A stretch of 64,000 nt of DNA from Conoideocrella luteorostrata (GCA_032433595.1 JASWJB010000038.1:62001-126000), one strand, 5' to 3'; counted from the stretch's first letter, positions 10,613-23,600 are shown. The notes: a model not told the origin generated them from the letters alone. Translations and numbers: made by a program.

Positions 10613-11113
10613 TATGTGGAAGACATGGATATGAATATCAGCGTCAATGATATAGAGCTAGCCTTGAATTGCTAGATGAACACGTCAATCGTGGATAAGA
10701 ATACACGGGGCCGTCATATGGAACTTTGCTCCTTCCCTTCCGACTCCAACAAGCGCGCATAAGTGAGTTCTTTTGGTGTGGGGAAGTAGGTGTGTGGTCT
10801 AAACCGGCCCAAGCCGACCCACTATACTCCGTATATATTACCAGCAAAAATTTCTGGACCAAGCAAGCTTCAATACCAGCGGCGCCGCCGTTGGTGTAAG
10901 CCGAAGCACTGGTCCCACACAACCCGGCCGTAGTTTTGGAGAGGCGGAAAGTACATACAGCAAGTACGGAGGACAGGACGAGGCTAATAAGGGGGATGAA
11001 ACAAGACATGCAAAAAATCAAAATCAAGCGACCTGAACCATCTCAGTGCGGCCGTCGTCGCCGCTCTGATAACTAAGAGAAACATCAAAAAGAAAGGCTC
11101 GAACGAGCCAGAC
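10613..11113. other. Intergenic between LIP2 and tRNA-Pro
   Basis: Contains one copy of the dispersed 9-mer (TACTCCGTA at 10825) and, at its right end (about 11089-11100), A-rich sequence that reads as TTTCTTTTT on the minus strand, suitable as a Pol III terminator for the tRNA. It should include the LIP2 promoter. No protein gene recognised. Confidence 0.4.
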
Positions 11114-11203
11114 GGGTTTCGCCGGGGATTGAACCCGGGACCTCTCGCAAGCTAAGCTAAGGGTTGTCCCTAAGCGAGAATCATACCACTAGACCACGAA
11201 ACC
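11114..11203 (-). tRNA. tRNA-Pro (anticodon AGG) with an 18-base intron
   Basis: On the minus strand the 7-base acceptor stem GGTTTCG (11203-11197) pairs perfectly with CGAAACC (11121-11115), followed by C as discriminator at 11114. The D arm TGGTCTAGTGGTA and T arm GGTTCAATCCC are intact. The anticodon stem CTCGC/GCGAG encloses a loop TTAGGG...T with anticodon AGG. An insertion of 18 bases sits between positions 37 and 38, the canonical site for nuclear tRNA introns. Total length is 90 bases, or 72 after splicing. A T-rich stretch follows on the minus strand. Confidence 0.93.
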
Positions 11204-14200
11204 AAGCATGAGCTTGTTGTTGTGTGCATTATTGCCAATCATAGTATATGTTCATAAGTTTCTGCTTTCCGGTTTGTTTACTGAGGTATTCTACTACGAG
11301 ACCATCAAGACAGAACCAATTGGAATGGGCTATATGTATTTATCCCGGACACTTCTCTAAAAGCTATGGCCAAGAAGCCATGATTTTGCGTTCAAAAATG
11401 GTACTTCCGGTTCAATGCGGTCGTGACATTGGACCAAAGCATGAAAGTGCACACCCCGGTCCATGGACCACGAAGGTGACTCAATGATCGATAACTTTCA
11501 GGGGACACTTCGCTCGAGCTCTTTGGGACGATAGTTTTTTGATAAATCGTAAAACAGATTGATTATGGAGGCGGCACGAGATCGAGGACGCCACCTGCCA
11601 GGCAGGGCCAGCTTGTATCAAAATGCTTCTGGAACTTGCATTAAATAGAATTCTTCCTCATCGCGTGGGAATGCGAGCAGAGTAATTGCATTCCAAGAGT
11701 TTATAAATAAATGACACGCTGACTGGTTCTCACTCGCAGTGCATTGCGCGAGGCATGCTTTTCGATTTGTTAGGTGTTTGATGTATGTGCACATCACGAT
11801 GGCTTCATGTCTGGGTATTCTACTTTGCTTACTCACACGCCCCCCAGACCGTAGACGATGACCTTGGCACTGTTCTAGGACGACTAACGTATTCTGAAGG
11901 CACATCTTGAGCATTGTCAGCCCTTTGTTGAGCATGCTGATGGTGCCATCACGGGAGCTATGCCTTTAAAACACATGTGCACTATGCTGTTAATCCTCAT
12001 TCTTTCAGGCTCAGATGTGTTAACCGATAGCCACAAAATTTGCCATCATGCCAATTGGGAAGTCTACATGCCCGTCTGGTGCACGTAATGAGTTTTGAGT
12101 GTCCGGTGGACCAGCTGATGGAGGCTCAAACACTCCCTTAGCGCGATAACAGTATGTGAAGCACACATAGCACCGTGATAGACATTGAATGCAGGAAAAG
12201 ATCTACTTGATTGGAAAATAACACCTGTTATTATCTTCCGTATGGTTTCCTCGACTCTAATTACCACAAATGCCAACTTAATAGTCTTCTAGTATGAGAA
12301 GTCCTCCTCCAACCAAGCCGAGATTAAGTCAAAGCGACAAAAGCGTAGGTTACTAATAGCCAAAAGAAAGATGCCGATGGTTAAAGACGAACCTTCGAGG
12401 GCCCTGATTTCATCTGATGCAGAGACATTAACGTCGCCTATGCGGCATGCTCTGCAGTCCGCCATCTCAATTATTAGACGAAGGCCTCCACGCCACGACT
12501 GAACTATAAGCATCTATCCCTTCTCGGATTCGGACTTAATATAGGGTTTGAACAGAACTGTGCCAGTGAACTAGAGTTGAGGAGGGTATCGCAACGTCGG
12601 TGACTGCTGCAGCAACAGGAACTTTCAAGATAAGTGAGAAAACGTGGGAATAGGTGAGAAAGCCGGCGAATTATGTGTGCTCCTGCAACAAGATGATGCT
12701 TCTTATGTCCCTACTTTTGCGACTGAAGCTGCCTGCCGTAGCTGTAACTCCAAGCTAATGTTCAAGGTCGTGACGAGGCTGTTCGCATATCCAAGCCTCG
12801 TGCACTTATAATTGCATGTAAATGGCATAGAGTCCCTATATTTTCACTCGAGAAAGTCGCCAACGTTCTTATGCCGAGTTAAGATAGAGAACGGGATCAG
12901 AAACTGCCAGCTCACCGCGAACAAGTGCCATCACCCTACTTGAGCTTGCAGACGAATGTACGCAATTAAACCCACTCTTACTAGGAATTACCGTTCTGGA
13001 GACTATGCCTTTAGGTTTGCGTCTACCTACTTTCACTCCCTCGAGGATGACTGCTGTGAACCACTGTGAAGCTGCGCATTGGACAGGACAAAGACAAGGG
13101 ACGAACGACAACCTACTCAACAAACTCAACTAGCCGGGGACTCTGGTAGGTAGATTACCTATGTCATTTTACAGTCAAGGTTAAGATCGCACACTCTATT
13201 TTATAACGGCCGTAAATAGATCGAGTATGTATAGGGAACTCAATCGTTAATGCAGCTTTAAGGACAGCTGTTGACACTGTCTACCATGCTAAGAATCCTT
13301 GCATAGCTGGGTCTTCTTAAATGATTTAGTAATTGAACGTTAAACTCTGCGGCTACAACGCAAGAACTACTTGTTGATTGCAAGATGCCAGAATATTCCT
13401 CTCCTATGAAGTGCTAGCAAAAAGAACATTCCGATGCATTAGTTTTATTAGCTGCCTTCTGCGGGATACCTCTACGCTATCTTGTCATTACTGCCTTCTT
13501 TCTTACTGTACCGTCAGAAATTGTTTTCCGGCAGGGGGTTAGCAGGAATTTATGATGCTATGTTAGTTGCTCAATGTTTTCCGGCAGGGTAATGCAACCT
13601 ACAAATCGAGATGAGTCTATGAGTGACCGAACAAATAATTTTATAGTGCTCGTTGCTGGACCCATCCTAACCGTGCGTGAAAACATCAATATATCGATAT
13701 ATATATATTTTAGCCTGCACTTTAGAGAATGCACGCCGATCAAGTTACCAATCATGTCAATGGAGAGAAAATTGACCCGGTCGGTCGGTGAATTGAATGA
13801 AAGTATCGCCCTACTAGAATAGAGCATGCGCGTGATTTAAACTCGCTTACCGTCTAACAACCTCGAGGTAAATATTTGTTTTTACTGGTGTTGCAGCTGG
13901 GATAGCTGGGATAGAGCCGCCAGCGGACACGAATTTACCCGTGCCCAGTGTTGACCACTCTTTCGACAGACAACCCAACCCGCATTTGGGTTGCTGATAT
14001 TAATCCTGCGTCTTCAGCTGCTTGCTTCAGTCTGCATAGCCCCGACAAGACCTTTTCATCCAACGGTCTGGCCACTTGCTACTGCTACGTACAGAGCAGA
14101 CGCATGCATGCCACTTACAAGCACTCCAATCAACCCAGACTCCATGAGACCTACTAGCATGCGCGGTTCGGCCCTAGGCCCTGGTCCGGATTCAGCGGAT

Positions 14201-17200
14201 TGAGCAGCAACTACTCCGTACAGGCTGAAGAGTCCAAGGCCGCACTATACCAGTAGCCACTCGCACGGAATGGTCCATCCAGGCTGCCGGACGACGGACT
14301 AGAGTCAATAGTTGTTGAAGAACAGTGAGCAGTAGTACCCAAGGACGCAAGTAGCTAAATTATCATCGCTCTTTTACCGTACGGCCCGCACTACGATGGG
14401 AAACACAGCATCTCGCCCCCGGTCATGCCGTGATTCCCGCTTCCTCGGGCGCTCCGGATTTGGGCATCTGGTCCATCGCAGCAAGTGGAGGGGTAAACAA
14501 GGGCTCGACCCAACAATGCGAAGCACCAAGACCGGGTGGGAAGCGCCACAAGCCCGGATAAGACACTTTCCTATCTGAGGGGTTCTCAAAGGGGGGCACA
14601 TCGCGGGGAGGCAAATCTGCAAGCCAATTATGCAGGCAGTAAAGAAAGCAGTTGGCATGCAGGAATGTTTCAGCCATGGCGGGATTCGTTACACAATGCT
14701 GTTTGTTTTCCCTCACCGCAAAGTAATTTTACGGAGCTTTTTCAGAGGCTTTTTTTTTTTTTGGGTGTTGTCTCAGCCAGTGTTCGGCATTACAACAGCA
14801 TCTGGCTGGTAGCACGTTCGCAACGTCCAGAGTTTGTATGGCAATATCAACGAAACGACTTTGCGGAGCTCGTAGCTACGTGTCCTCACACCCGGGTCAC
14901 ACCATAAATAGATGATGACCCTTGGGACTGGTAAGATGCATGGCTGTGGTGCTGGCTGTGGTGCTGGCTGAGCTGACGGAACAGTTTAGGCCGAGCCTCA
15001 TCCTGAACGCGTATTACATGGTGTGCGGGGATATCTGTGGTTGCTTACCGGATGCAAGACGGAGCACATGCCATCAGACTCAAACGTCTAGAGGGAGGAC
15101 AGTCCAGACAAGCTGGGATGTTGAGCCGAATTGTTTTTCGGATAGTACGGACGACCGTTCACTATATAGGTCGTCGCGCGACAAGGCCGAGACGGATGAC
15201 CTAGAATTGAGCAACGACCAGTCTGTGTACTCAACCGCGATTGATATGCGTGTTGCTGATCAATGTCGGCCGACTAGGCAATCCTTTCTGTAGTACGGAG
15301 TAATCCGTAATCAGTGGGACATCAACCCTTGAGCAGTAGTGCGTCAGCCGCTCACGGCTCTTCACCGTTCAAAGCCGGTCATTTTTTATTTTTTTTTTCG
15401 TTTCCAACGTACTCCGTACTCCGTACGATATGATGCGTGTCTGTCTGGTGACTGTGACACAAAGGCAAAACACACTCGTATAATCTGCAGCACCACATGT
15501 CGAGAGTTCAAATGCCTGGTCTGATGGGATCCCCGCTTGATGGTGGTATTCGACGAGCAAATGATACTGCAGATACCATCTTGAGTGCCAGTATGTGGAG
15601 AATCGTCTCGGCACAAGTGGGCAAACAACGGGCACTCTCCACCATCAAGGTCATATTTGTGGTCTTGAAGAACCATTCGAGCAAATTGCGAAGCATCTTA
15701 CGGTACGCCATCTGCACGAGCTGAAGTAGATTATCGTGCAGGAGGCGCCGCAAATAGCAAATCAAGCAAAATCCGCCTTCAGCACAGCCAAATTAAAAAT
15801 AAAATAAAATCTGCCACAGCGGCATCGCGCGGGATCTGGGCTTGACGTTACAATCTATTGCTGCACCTCACTGACGCCACTATCTGCAGCCTCGAACGCC
15901 GGGCTGGACTCGGATGGCAACTTAGCCGTTTGAGCGGCGCGTCGACTGGGCAATTGGTTCGACGGCGGCATAAATTTCTTACATGTTTGGCTCCAGCAAT
16001 CAAGTCGATATCCTAACCTTGAATATACAGCGGGCAGAGTGGGCACGACTATTTCCCGTTTGCTCAAGTATCCTGACCGCAATACGGGGCAACCAGAACG
16101 AGGACAATCTAATAAGCAGCATCATTACTCCGTAGTTAGCGCAGCCTGACTATTATTTAACGTGCACGAACCAGCCCAGCTGTACGAAATAATGGTGGGA
16201 GAGTGCGCCGCGGGGCCTGCGAGTCTGCGTGAGCAGCTAGGTAGGTAATAAGTCCGTAGATACATTACAGACTATGGACTACATAGCCCGTAGGATCAAA
16301 TGAAACCCGGCGAGTCCCATCTCATTCCGCAAAGAGGCAGCCTGCGATGGTAGATGGAGTGGCCCGGTTGCAAGGAGCCACGGCCAGAGCGGAGGCAAAG
16401 TTCAGGATGAGAGGATTCTTATTTGCGAAAATGACGTTCATTCATATCTTGGGGAAATTAAGCCCAAAGTCTAATGAGACTGACCCATTCCCAAGCTGTC
16501 GCTTCTCCACAGAGCGCATCATAGCTGGCTCTCGTGGTGCTTCAATTTCGGTGGCCAAGGCTCTAGTCGCCAGTCGCGTAACTACTCCGTGCCCTTCGTA
16601 CAGAGATGTAATTTGTATCACAGAAACTGGCAGCGGCCAACGGAGTCTTCGGATCATAGTCCCGCTCATCTTGATTGACCTGAGTGAAGCCGGACTCATT
16701 TGGCCCAATTTCTTGTTTTGATTGTCTCTGAGAAGCGCGACATTTGGGGAGCACCTCCATGTAGTGCACTCCGCAGGTTAATGGTCTGCCCTCCCGTAAT
16801 GTCTTATTAAATAAACCCTGCTGGACCCCTGAGATCGACTCTTTCCGCCTTCCGGTCCTCTCGCTCGTCGAGTCTGCTATTCTGGAAAAGACATGGCAAT
16901 CTTGTCAGTTGTCGTGCCCTTGCTCCTTACAATACGATCACGTCTCGCCCACAGTCGTTGGGGCTGAAGTGGTCATCAAAGTTGCTTCGTGGTCTTGGCG
17001 GCACGAATGTCCATCCACAACACCGCTTCGCCGCACAAGCCGTCGTAATCGGCCGGGGGTGGTGGTGGTTGCTGGGGTTGCTGGGTGCGCCTCGCCTTGC
17101 CACGCTGGACCAACTCCCAGCAATTGAACTGTGTTCTGGGCTGTACGAGGTGTTGTGTGTACGACGTATCCATCCCGCCTGGCTAGTTCCCCCTGTCGTT

Positions 17201-17689
17201 TATCGTGGCTGTCTTGGTTGCCCCCGCCTCCTCACCCACAGTCCACGAAGCCGGCGTTGCTGCGACTCAGTCCGTCCCCCAGAGTTTGGGGATCGGAGTG
17301 TGGACGCTTATTAGCGCACCGACTTCCTCCTCTGTTATTTACGGCCTGCTGCGTTGACTTGGTAGTCTTTGTCCACTCGTGGGTTGTTTTTCCTTGGTCT
17401 CGTTCACGCAGTGCGCTGCCCGGGGTGTTTCCTCCGTTGTGAATTGTTTGCCAACAACTGTCAATGTGTCGTGTTTACTGAGGACGTTTTTTGTGCTACC
17501 TTGGGCGACGTCAGCTGCTGGGAGGCAGAGATATCAGAGGGGGGGAGACCGAGTGTGTTGGATGCGCGTTCACAGCAGTTGAGACCTCGGACACTTACTA
17601 AATCGCAACCTCGTCCCTCGTCAATCGTCAATCGTCAACTGCGATTCTCAACTATTGACTGCCTTCGAAGGCACGGGCAGTACACCATC
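11204..17689. other. 6.5-kb gene-poor region
   Basis: No gene could be supported on either strand. Contents seen: a 15-base direct repeat (TGTTTTCCGGCAGGG) at 13522 and 13575; a GCTGGGATA duplication near 13900; a short tandem GCTGTGGTGCTG near 14942-14968; dispersed 9-mers at 14212, 15294, 15410, 15417 and 16126; T-rich runs near 14750 and 15383. The right part (from about 16860) is pyrimidine-rich and probably the promoter and 5' leader of the gene at 17690; an upstream frame from 17369 runs in phase into it, but the leader codons look non-protein-like. Confidence 0.4.
15294..15425. repeat. Cluster of dispersed 9-mers
   Basis: TACGGAGTA at 15294-15302 is followed by the near copy TAATCCGTA at 15301-15309 and, about 100 bases on, by two overlapping TACTCCGTA copies at 15410-15418 and 15417-15425. 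All lie in non-coding DNA. Confidence 0.9.
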
Positions 17690-18874
17690 ATGGCTCCTGC
17701 GCAGGTTCATTCGGGTGGTATTGGCTTGTCCAAGGGCAAGATTTCCAAACAGCGTAGCCGCACTGTTGTTAAGCCTATTCTCAAGAAGTTTCACTCACAC
17801 TCAGATCGAGAATCGTCGTCGCTTGACCTGGACCGTGGCTGGGATGATCAACCATCACCGGGCTTTGGAACTGGCCATGATTTTGGAACCTACGACAGTG
17901 ATGCTTCATACCACTACACAGCCCCAGCGGTTACGTCGATAAGATCTGGTTCTGGTTTTGGAGGAGGTGGTGGTGGAGGAGGAGGACTTGGAGCACGAGC
18001 CAAATACTCGCATGTCCGGTCAACAAGCGGCAACTCTCACACCTCCTCCATCGCGACTACCACGAGTGGCCGCAACGGCGGCAGCTTTGTTCATCCATTT
18101 CAGCAAACTCCTTACACCTCTACGCCTCCGCTATCATACTCTAACTCGAGAGCCTCATTTGAGAACGGCGTCTCTGCTGGCTATTCTCCCACCATCACCG
18201 AGGACGACGACGTCGATCCATACTCTTCCTTCCACTCAACTTCTACGACTCCTCGACCTGCTCTGTATCCATCCGCATACTACCAGCACCCCAATCATCG
18301 CCGACCATCCGTGGCTAGCCAGCATACCAGCTCGCTTTCGGATGGGAACCAGACAGCAAGGATACCAGCGACGCGCTCCAACTCGAGCACTCTATCCTCG
18401 GTGGCTGCTGACGCACCTCTCTCTTCAACAGCCCCCCTGGGCACTACGGCTTTGTCCTCCATACAGATCAATGTACTTTCATCCTCAGCTACTCCCATGT
18501 CACCTTTGCGCAACTCTCTAGATATAAGCGGGTTCCGTCTTCGCTCTCGCAGCGAGGTCGACACCGCCTCCCACCAAGAGCAGGTTCGTGAAGCCCGCCG
18601 AAGATTTGAAGCTAAAGAACGCGCCAAAGACGAGAAGCACGCGCGAGAGCAACTCAGGAAACGGGAGCGCGCGGAATCCAAGGAGAAGGTCGAATTCTCG
18701 ACCCATGGTTATAATAGTACTCATTACGGACAAAGTGCTCCTTCTCGACCCGATGAGGTGCATTTCACGTCGTCACCCAAGCGGAGTAGGACAGCCAAAC
18801 ACAAAACCCAGGGCGTGTGGACTACTTTTGTCCTATGGCTGCGAACCCGCCTCATAAAGATGGGCAGACGCTAG
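17690..18874 (+). CDS. Conserved low-complexity protein, function unknown
   Basis: A 394-residue, intron-free frame. The ATG at 17690 in CACCATCATGG context is preferred over the longer open frame from 17369 because the extra 107 codons are compositionally unlike the rest. The N-terminal part is basic (GKISKQRSRTVVKPILKKF). The middle, about residues 40-290, is Ser/Thr/Pro/Tyr-rich and disordered, with a run of nine Gly near residue 94. A strongly charged helix follows (QEQVREARRRFEAKERAKDE), rich in alternating Arg/Lys/Glu and likely a coiled coil. The protein ends in a basic amphipathic tail with aromatics (WTTFVLWLRTRLIKMGRR) that could bind membrane. No catalytic domain is visible. It converges with the enoyl-CoA hydratase gene about 0.9 kb away. 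I do not recognise a named family. Confidence 0.75.
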   Translation: MAPAQVHSGGIGLSKGKISKQRSRTVVKPILKKFHSHSDRESSSLDLDRGWDDQPSPGFGTGHDFGTYDSDASYHYTAPAVTSIRSGSGFGGGGGGGGGLGARAKYSHVRSTSGNSHTSSIATTTSGRNGGSFVHPFQQTPYTSTPPLSYSNSRASFENGVSAGYSPTITEDDDVDPYSSFHSTSTTPRPALYPSAYYQHPNHRRPSVASQHTSSLSDGNQTARIPATRSNSSTLSSVAADAPLSSTAPLGTTALSSIQINVLSSSATPMSPLRNSLDISGFRLRSRSEVDTASHQEQVREARRRFEAKERAKDEKHAREQLRKRERAESKEKVEFSTHGYNSTHYGQSAPSRPDEVHFTSSPKRSRTAKHKTQGVWTTFVLWLRTRLIKMGRR

Positions 18875-19787
18875 GATAGAGTCACTAGCGGAACAGCCAA
18901 CACAGAAGCACCCGGGGATTTGGGCATGATTATAACCGTCACTGATGCTTACGTTTCGGCTATCAACCACCCTTTTTGACCGCACCAAGGTCGCAACCCT
19001 CACGTGCATTATCTCCAGGGTTTATTAACACACACTCTCACTCTCTACCGGGCTCCCTTTTGCGTAAGTCCACAAATAAAGTCTGTTTTAAAACAAAAGA
19101 CAACTCTTTCCGACCACACAGCATTGGAGGCGGCAACAGGACTCTATGAGTTGCCAAAACAAGGATCTTGGGTATCACGTTGGCTTTGCATGGAGTTACT
19201 GGATCAATATTTCTTGGCGGTTGGCGCATCTCGCATTTACATGTTTATTTAACGAGGGGGGGGGGGTTTCTCTCCAATGGGCGTTTTCTTCAGGACTGCA
19301 TAGCAAAGGTTCAGGTTTGGGAACTAGGAATGTTTTTTGGGAGGAGTTTTAGCACAAGCAAACCGGCACCTTGTTTATGAAGATATCCAGATGGTTGAGC
19401 AGAAGAGAGCGTGAAATGAGATGGGGATGGCACTATCTTGTTCCCAACGGCCGTTTCATGTCCCTTGCATCACACAATTGACTCGGCGTTCATATATTTA
19501 TTGTTTTGGCTACTTTTCGGGAGCGACGATTCACGCAGTGCGTGAGTCATAAGGGCTAGGTGACAACAAGGATAGGTAGCAATGGCATTCTCAATACTAT
19601 CGTGTTTTCAAACCATTACTGTCAGTGAATATGTCCTTGTTGGCAAGTGTACTATTCACACAATCCCAACGTTGATCAACCCAGGCTGAACGACGCACTA
19701 ATTACCAAGCTATTAGCCGCTCTCTACCTATTCATCAATCTGCGCCAGAGGGTTTCAATGCCGAACACGGTTTAAGCCATTCACAGC
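18875..19787. other. Intergenic between two convergent genes
   Basis: Should hold the 3' untranslated regions of both flanking genes. A run of 13 G is present at about 19254-19266. No coding frame supported. Confidence 0.45.
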
Positions 19788-20696
19788 CTACAGCTTAGCA
19801 GGCGGCTTCACATCCACAGGCGTCCACCACGGATAATGCGGCAGCCCATCCTCCATGGTTCCCTTGAAGTCCGGCGCCCTCTTCTGCATGAAGCTCTGCA
19901 CGCCCTCCTCTGCGTCCTTGCTCCTAAACAGGCCATGAAACAACCTGCTCTCCAGAAGGTGCGCCTCCTCAGGCGAGTCTACCCCCCTATAGATCATGTC
20001 CTTCATCACCCGTGACGAAACACCGCTCACATTCACAGCTATATCCTCCGCAATAGCCAACGCCCTGGGGATAACCTGGTCCGGCGCAACCACCTCGCTG
20101 AACAGGCCGTCAAACAACTTGTGCGTGGCCGGGTATACGGACCCCGTGGTCGCCAAGTGCAGCGCCTTGCTGGTGCCCACTAGCCTCGGCAGGAAGAAGC
20201 TGCTGCATGCCTCCAGACAGAAACCCCTGCGGCCGAAGACGAATCCGACCTTGGCGTCTGTGCTTGCGATGCGAATATTGGCAGACAGTGTCATGGTGAT
20301 GCCCACGCCGACAGCTGAGCCATTGATAGCCACTATGACGGGCTTGTTGCAGCGGAACATGGCGACGCTGATGCGGCCGCCGCCATCGCGATGGAGCTCC
20401 GCGGCCGGAGAGACGCGCTGCTCGGCGTTGAAGTCCATGCCTGCGCAGAACATCTTGTTCTTGGGGTCCGAGCCGGTCAGCACGACGCATTTGACGCGGG
20501 GGTCTAGGGAGAGCGTGTTGAAGGCCGTGACGAGGGAGTCGGCCATGATGTCGGTGAAGCCATTACGGGCTTCGGGCCGGTTTAGTGTCACGACGACAAT
20601 GGGCGTGACGGTGGGTGATGAGGGAGGGTGGTGCGAGAGGAGGATGGACGGGAGGGAGAACGTGGTATAGGAGGAGGGGAGCGATGATGATGACAT
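19788..20696 (-). CDS. Peroxisomal enoyl-CoA hydratase/isomerase family protein
   Basis: Crotonase-fold enzyme acting on acyl-CoA thioesters, probably in fatty-acid or branched acyl breakdown. Single exon of 302 residues from the ATG at 20696; the frame upstream of it opens only with GTG and is not used. Family features are LNRPEARNGF at 38-47, the oxyanion-hole segment MFCAGMDF at 82-89, a second oxyanion segment AINGSAVGVG at 123-132, and the FVFGRRGFCLEACSSFFLPR segment with Glu162 in the position of the family's acidic residue. The C terminus is PPAKL; AKL is a good type 1 peroxisomal targeting signal, so import into peroxisomes is inferred. Whether it is a hydratase, a delta3-delta2 isomerase or another crotonase cannot be settled from motifs alone. 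Confidence 0.88.
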   Translation of the reverse strand: MSSSSLPSSYTTFSLPSILLSHHPPSSPTVTPIVVVTLNRPEARNGFTDIMADSLVTAFNTLSLDPRVKCVVLTGSDPKNKMFCAGMDFNAEQRVSPAAELHRDGGGRISVAMFRCNKPVIVAINGSAVGVGITMTLSANIRIASTDAKVGFVFGRRGFCLEACSSFFLPRLVGTSKALHLATTGSVYPATHKLFDGLFSEVVAPDQVIPRALAIAEDIAVNVSGVSSRVMKDMIYRGVDSPEEAHLLESRLFHGLFRSKDAEEGVQSFMQKRAPDFKGTMEDGLPHYPWWTPVDVKPPAKL

Positions 20697-23600
20697 TCTT
20701 ATTTTGGGCTGGATTCGAACCACGAGCCTTTTTAATAGGGTGATGTGACGGAGTGTATGTGATTGGATATTTTTGAATTCTTTTTTTCTTTCTTTTTAAA
20801 AAAAAAAGAAGAGAAAGAAAAGATCGATAGGGGGAGTTTGGTAGATTAAGGAATTGGCGATGTCTCAAGATAGTAGAAGCGAGTGAGTGATCTGGCGTTA
20901 AAAGTCTGGGGATGCATCGAACAGCCGGGTTGCCGAGGTCCGACCCCTCGTGCAGATCTGGTTGTGCTACGTCCAATGGACGGCCACACATAACTCTGGC
21001 TGTTTTTAAACAGCTGAACCCAATTGCCAAAAAAAGGGGCCGTAAACAGCAAGCAGTTTGGATGAAAGAAACAAAATCTCTGGTTTCTCCGGTAAAATGA
21101 CATATGTGTCTCCACGCTGCCATCTCAGATATCTGGGGTAGCTACGGAGCACTTGACGCTTGTGGGAAGTTATGGTTGCCGGTGCATGGTTCTCCTCGCC
21201 GAGCCAGCTAGTTTGCCATTATTTTTGACAAAGAATTTTGCACAAAGCAGCAATCTCATGAGTTCAAGGACTGAGGCTGCACTACAGCTTCTCGTGTCAA
21301 TTTCCCTGCGTGCTGGCATTCGCAGCATCTCGGCAGCATAGCCTCACATCGAAGACATCAACTACGTCCCGCGCCGGGGTTATTTACGCAGCGGCAAATT
21401 GGAGGATACTCTTATCAGCAACAGCGTCATCATAAATACATACACAGCCATCTTCAGAGAAGCTGCCGCTGCTATTTTGCACAAACTGGCATGCTGACTG
21501 GGGAGCCCTGTGCCTGTACCTTGACACAGGCTTGTGCACCAGGGGCTTTTATCTATCTCAGGATAAGACCCCTTCGTATGGACCAGAATGTGTCTTTGGC
21601 TTCCTACGGATAGGACGGAAACGACGGGCACTCCCGTTTCCTTCCGGCGAACGTTGATAAGACCCTACTCAGGAGAGCGCTCAAACAACTAATAAGACGG
21701 ATCAGCATTGCGATCACTACTACTTGGGACCAAGAGACCAGGCCGGGAGCTCGCCTTCGTATTTGAACCACACAGACGCTCCCCTGCGATGCATGCTCTA
21801 GGACCTGCAGCAGATGAGCCACTTGTACCAACCTCCATCTCGACACTTTCCCCGAACACCGGTTCTGCTGAAGAGGAATCGCTTTAAACGGTCAGCTCCC
21901 TGCGGAGTCACCTTCGATTGTCTTGTACCAGTACACCCACAGTGTAACGATATTTGAGGCTCCAACCGCCCATGAAAACCTTCGTCCAACGGTTAGTCGA
22001 CATGATCATTGCCTTGCATGCGAACCACATTTCGAGTTCGTGAAGTTTGACATACCTAACGGAAGAGTAGGGTGTACTAATGATTCTTATCTGCCAACTG
22101 TGTTCAGGGTTGTAGGGCATTGGTTACTGTTGAATTTGATATCCGATTTGCACTTTGAGCGTGTTGCTTCCAACAGCATAGAATGGCCTGATCATTATCT
22201 TGTAAAGAACGAAATGGCCAAATACCTCATCAGATCCGGCAGAGTGACACTATGGGAGTGAAATAGATTAGGCAAGATAATTGATAGCTTCATTCCAGAT
22301 ATAAGCTTCTCAACATTTGTCAAAATATAACGGAAGAATCAATACTTGCTTGTCAGAGCCTGTTTTTGTGGTCTCTTCGATAATCACTGAAACGACACGG
22401 CGCACATATAAGGGCCGATGTAAATCCCTCTTATTACAGGGAACGCAGACTTACTCACCAGCGTGGGCTGTAACTAGCCGGGTCATGGCTACATAACAGT
22501 GCGGGATATAACCCGGTATATATGCTTGACATGTTGGTGCTATGCACATGCAGACGTACATAAGTCCAGAGAACTGACCAGGGATCAAAAGTATGGAAGG
22601 CAGTTTCGCAAGCCCGACAAATCAAGGCAGCCAACATTCCTTGTGAGGTCTTATCATTAAAATACGGCAATTCACTTACGGTAGCAATTTTTGTGAGACG
22701 GCTGTAGAGTGCGCAAATTGCAGCCCTGAGTCAGAATGACTGCCCCTGGCGTTACACATACCTCTTAAAGGCAGATCTGTCCAGACAAAACAAAGTCATA
22801 AAGAAAAAGAAATGATTGTATTTCAACCTTGTTTTGTTCTCAGACCAAACTGTAGAAGACAATTTTTTCCGCCAGTTGCATCTGATCACCTCAGTGTCTT
22901 ATGAAAGAACAGTACATCCCGAGGCATAAATCAGGAACCTGGTATTTTCCTGAAACCATTTGTATGCAGTTCACTCATGAAAGTCGTCTCTTCTTGCGTT
23001 GCATGCATCTCTGTTGCATTGCGTTTCTGGGCATGAATCGCGAGTGTCTCTAAGCATTGATGCTATCTTCTGTTGGTAGGTGGCTTTTGATGCTATTGGT
23101 GCTAGCTTTGTACAACTTTCATATCACATGTGGTTGGTGCCGTATCTGTCTTAACGAAAACCTTGAGATAGAACATGTCATAACTGCGCTGGCCATGGAT
23201 GCAAAAAGGGGCAGAGACCCCACATCATCTACGAGAGAATCTTTGGGTTGGTTGCCTTTGAGTAAATTACAATCTTTGCGTTTCACCCGGCTCAACTGCG
23301 AATCGGTTCAGGAATAGATTGAGGACCAATGCGTTTGCTGTGATTCAATTTGATAACGCGCAGCGTTGACATGAGGGATTATTGATACCATGCAAGCCGG
23401 AAAACCACAAGACGAGGAGACGGAATTATGCAAGATTGTTGCGCTCTTGGTAGTAATATCATGTTCTGACCTCTGCACATTGGTAGTTGTCGTTCAATGT
23501 CTCAGCCATCAAGCCGAGTTTCATCCGACGGGGGAGGTAACTTCATATGTTCCTGGCGTTCTCTTGCCGAGGCTTGTGATTGGCGAGTTTGCATCAAGTA

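Noticed and set aside
14936..15293. Plus-strand frame starting MAVVLAVVLAEL that looks like a signal peptide
   Set aside because: The hydrophobic start comes from a tandem GCTGTGGTGCTG duplication and the rest of the frame has no protein-like pattern or family.
17369..17689. 107-codon N-terminal extension of the 17690 gene
   Set aside because: The codons encode Cys/Trp-rich, leader-like sequence, and the ATG at 17690 has better context and fits the body of the protein.
20704..20724. T-arm-like sequence (GGTTCGAATCC on the minus strand) upstream of the hydratase gene
   Set aside because: Flanking bases do not form a T stem, and no acceptor, D or anticodon arm can be folded around it.
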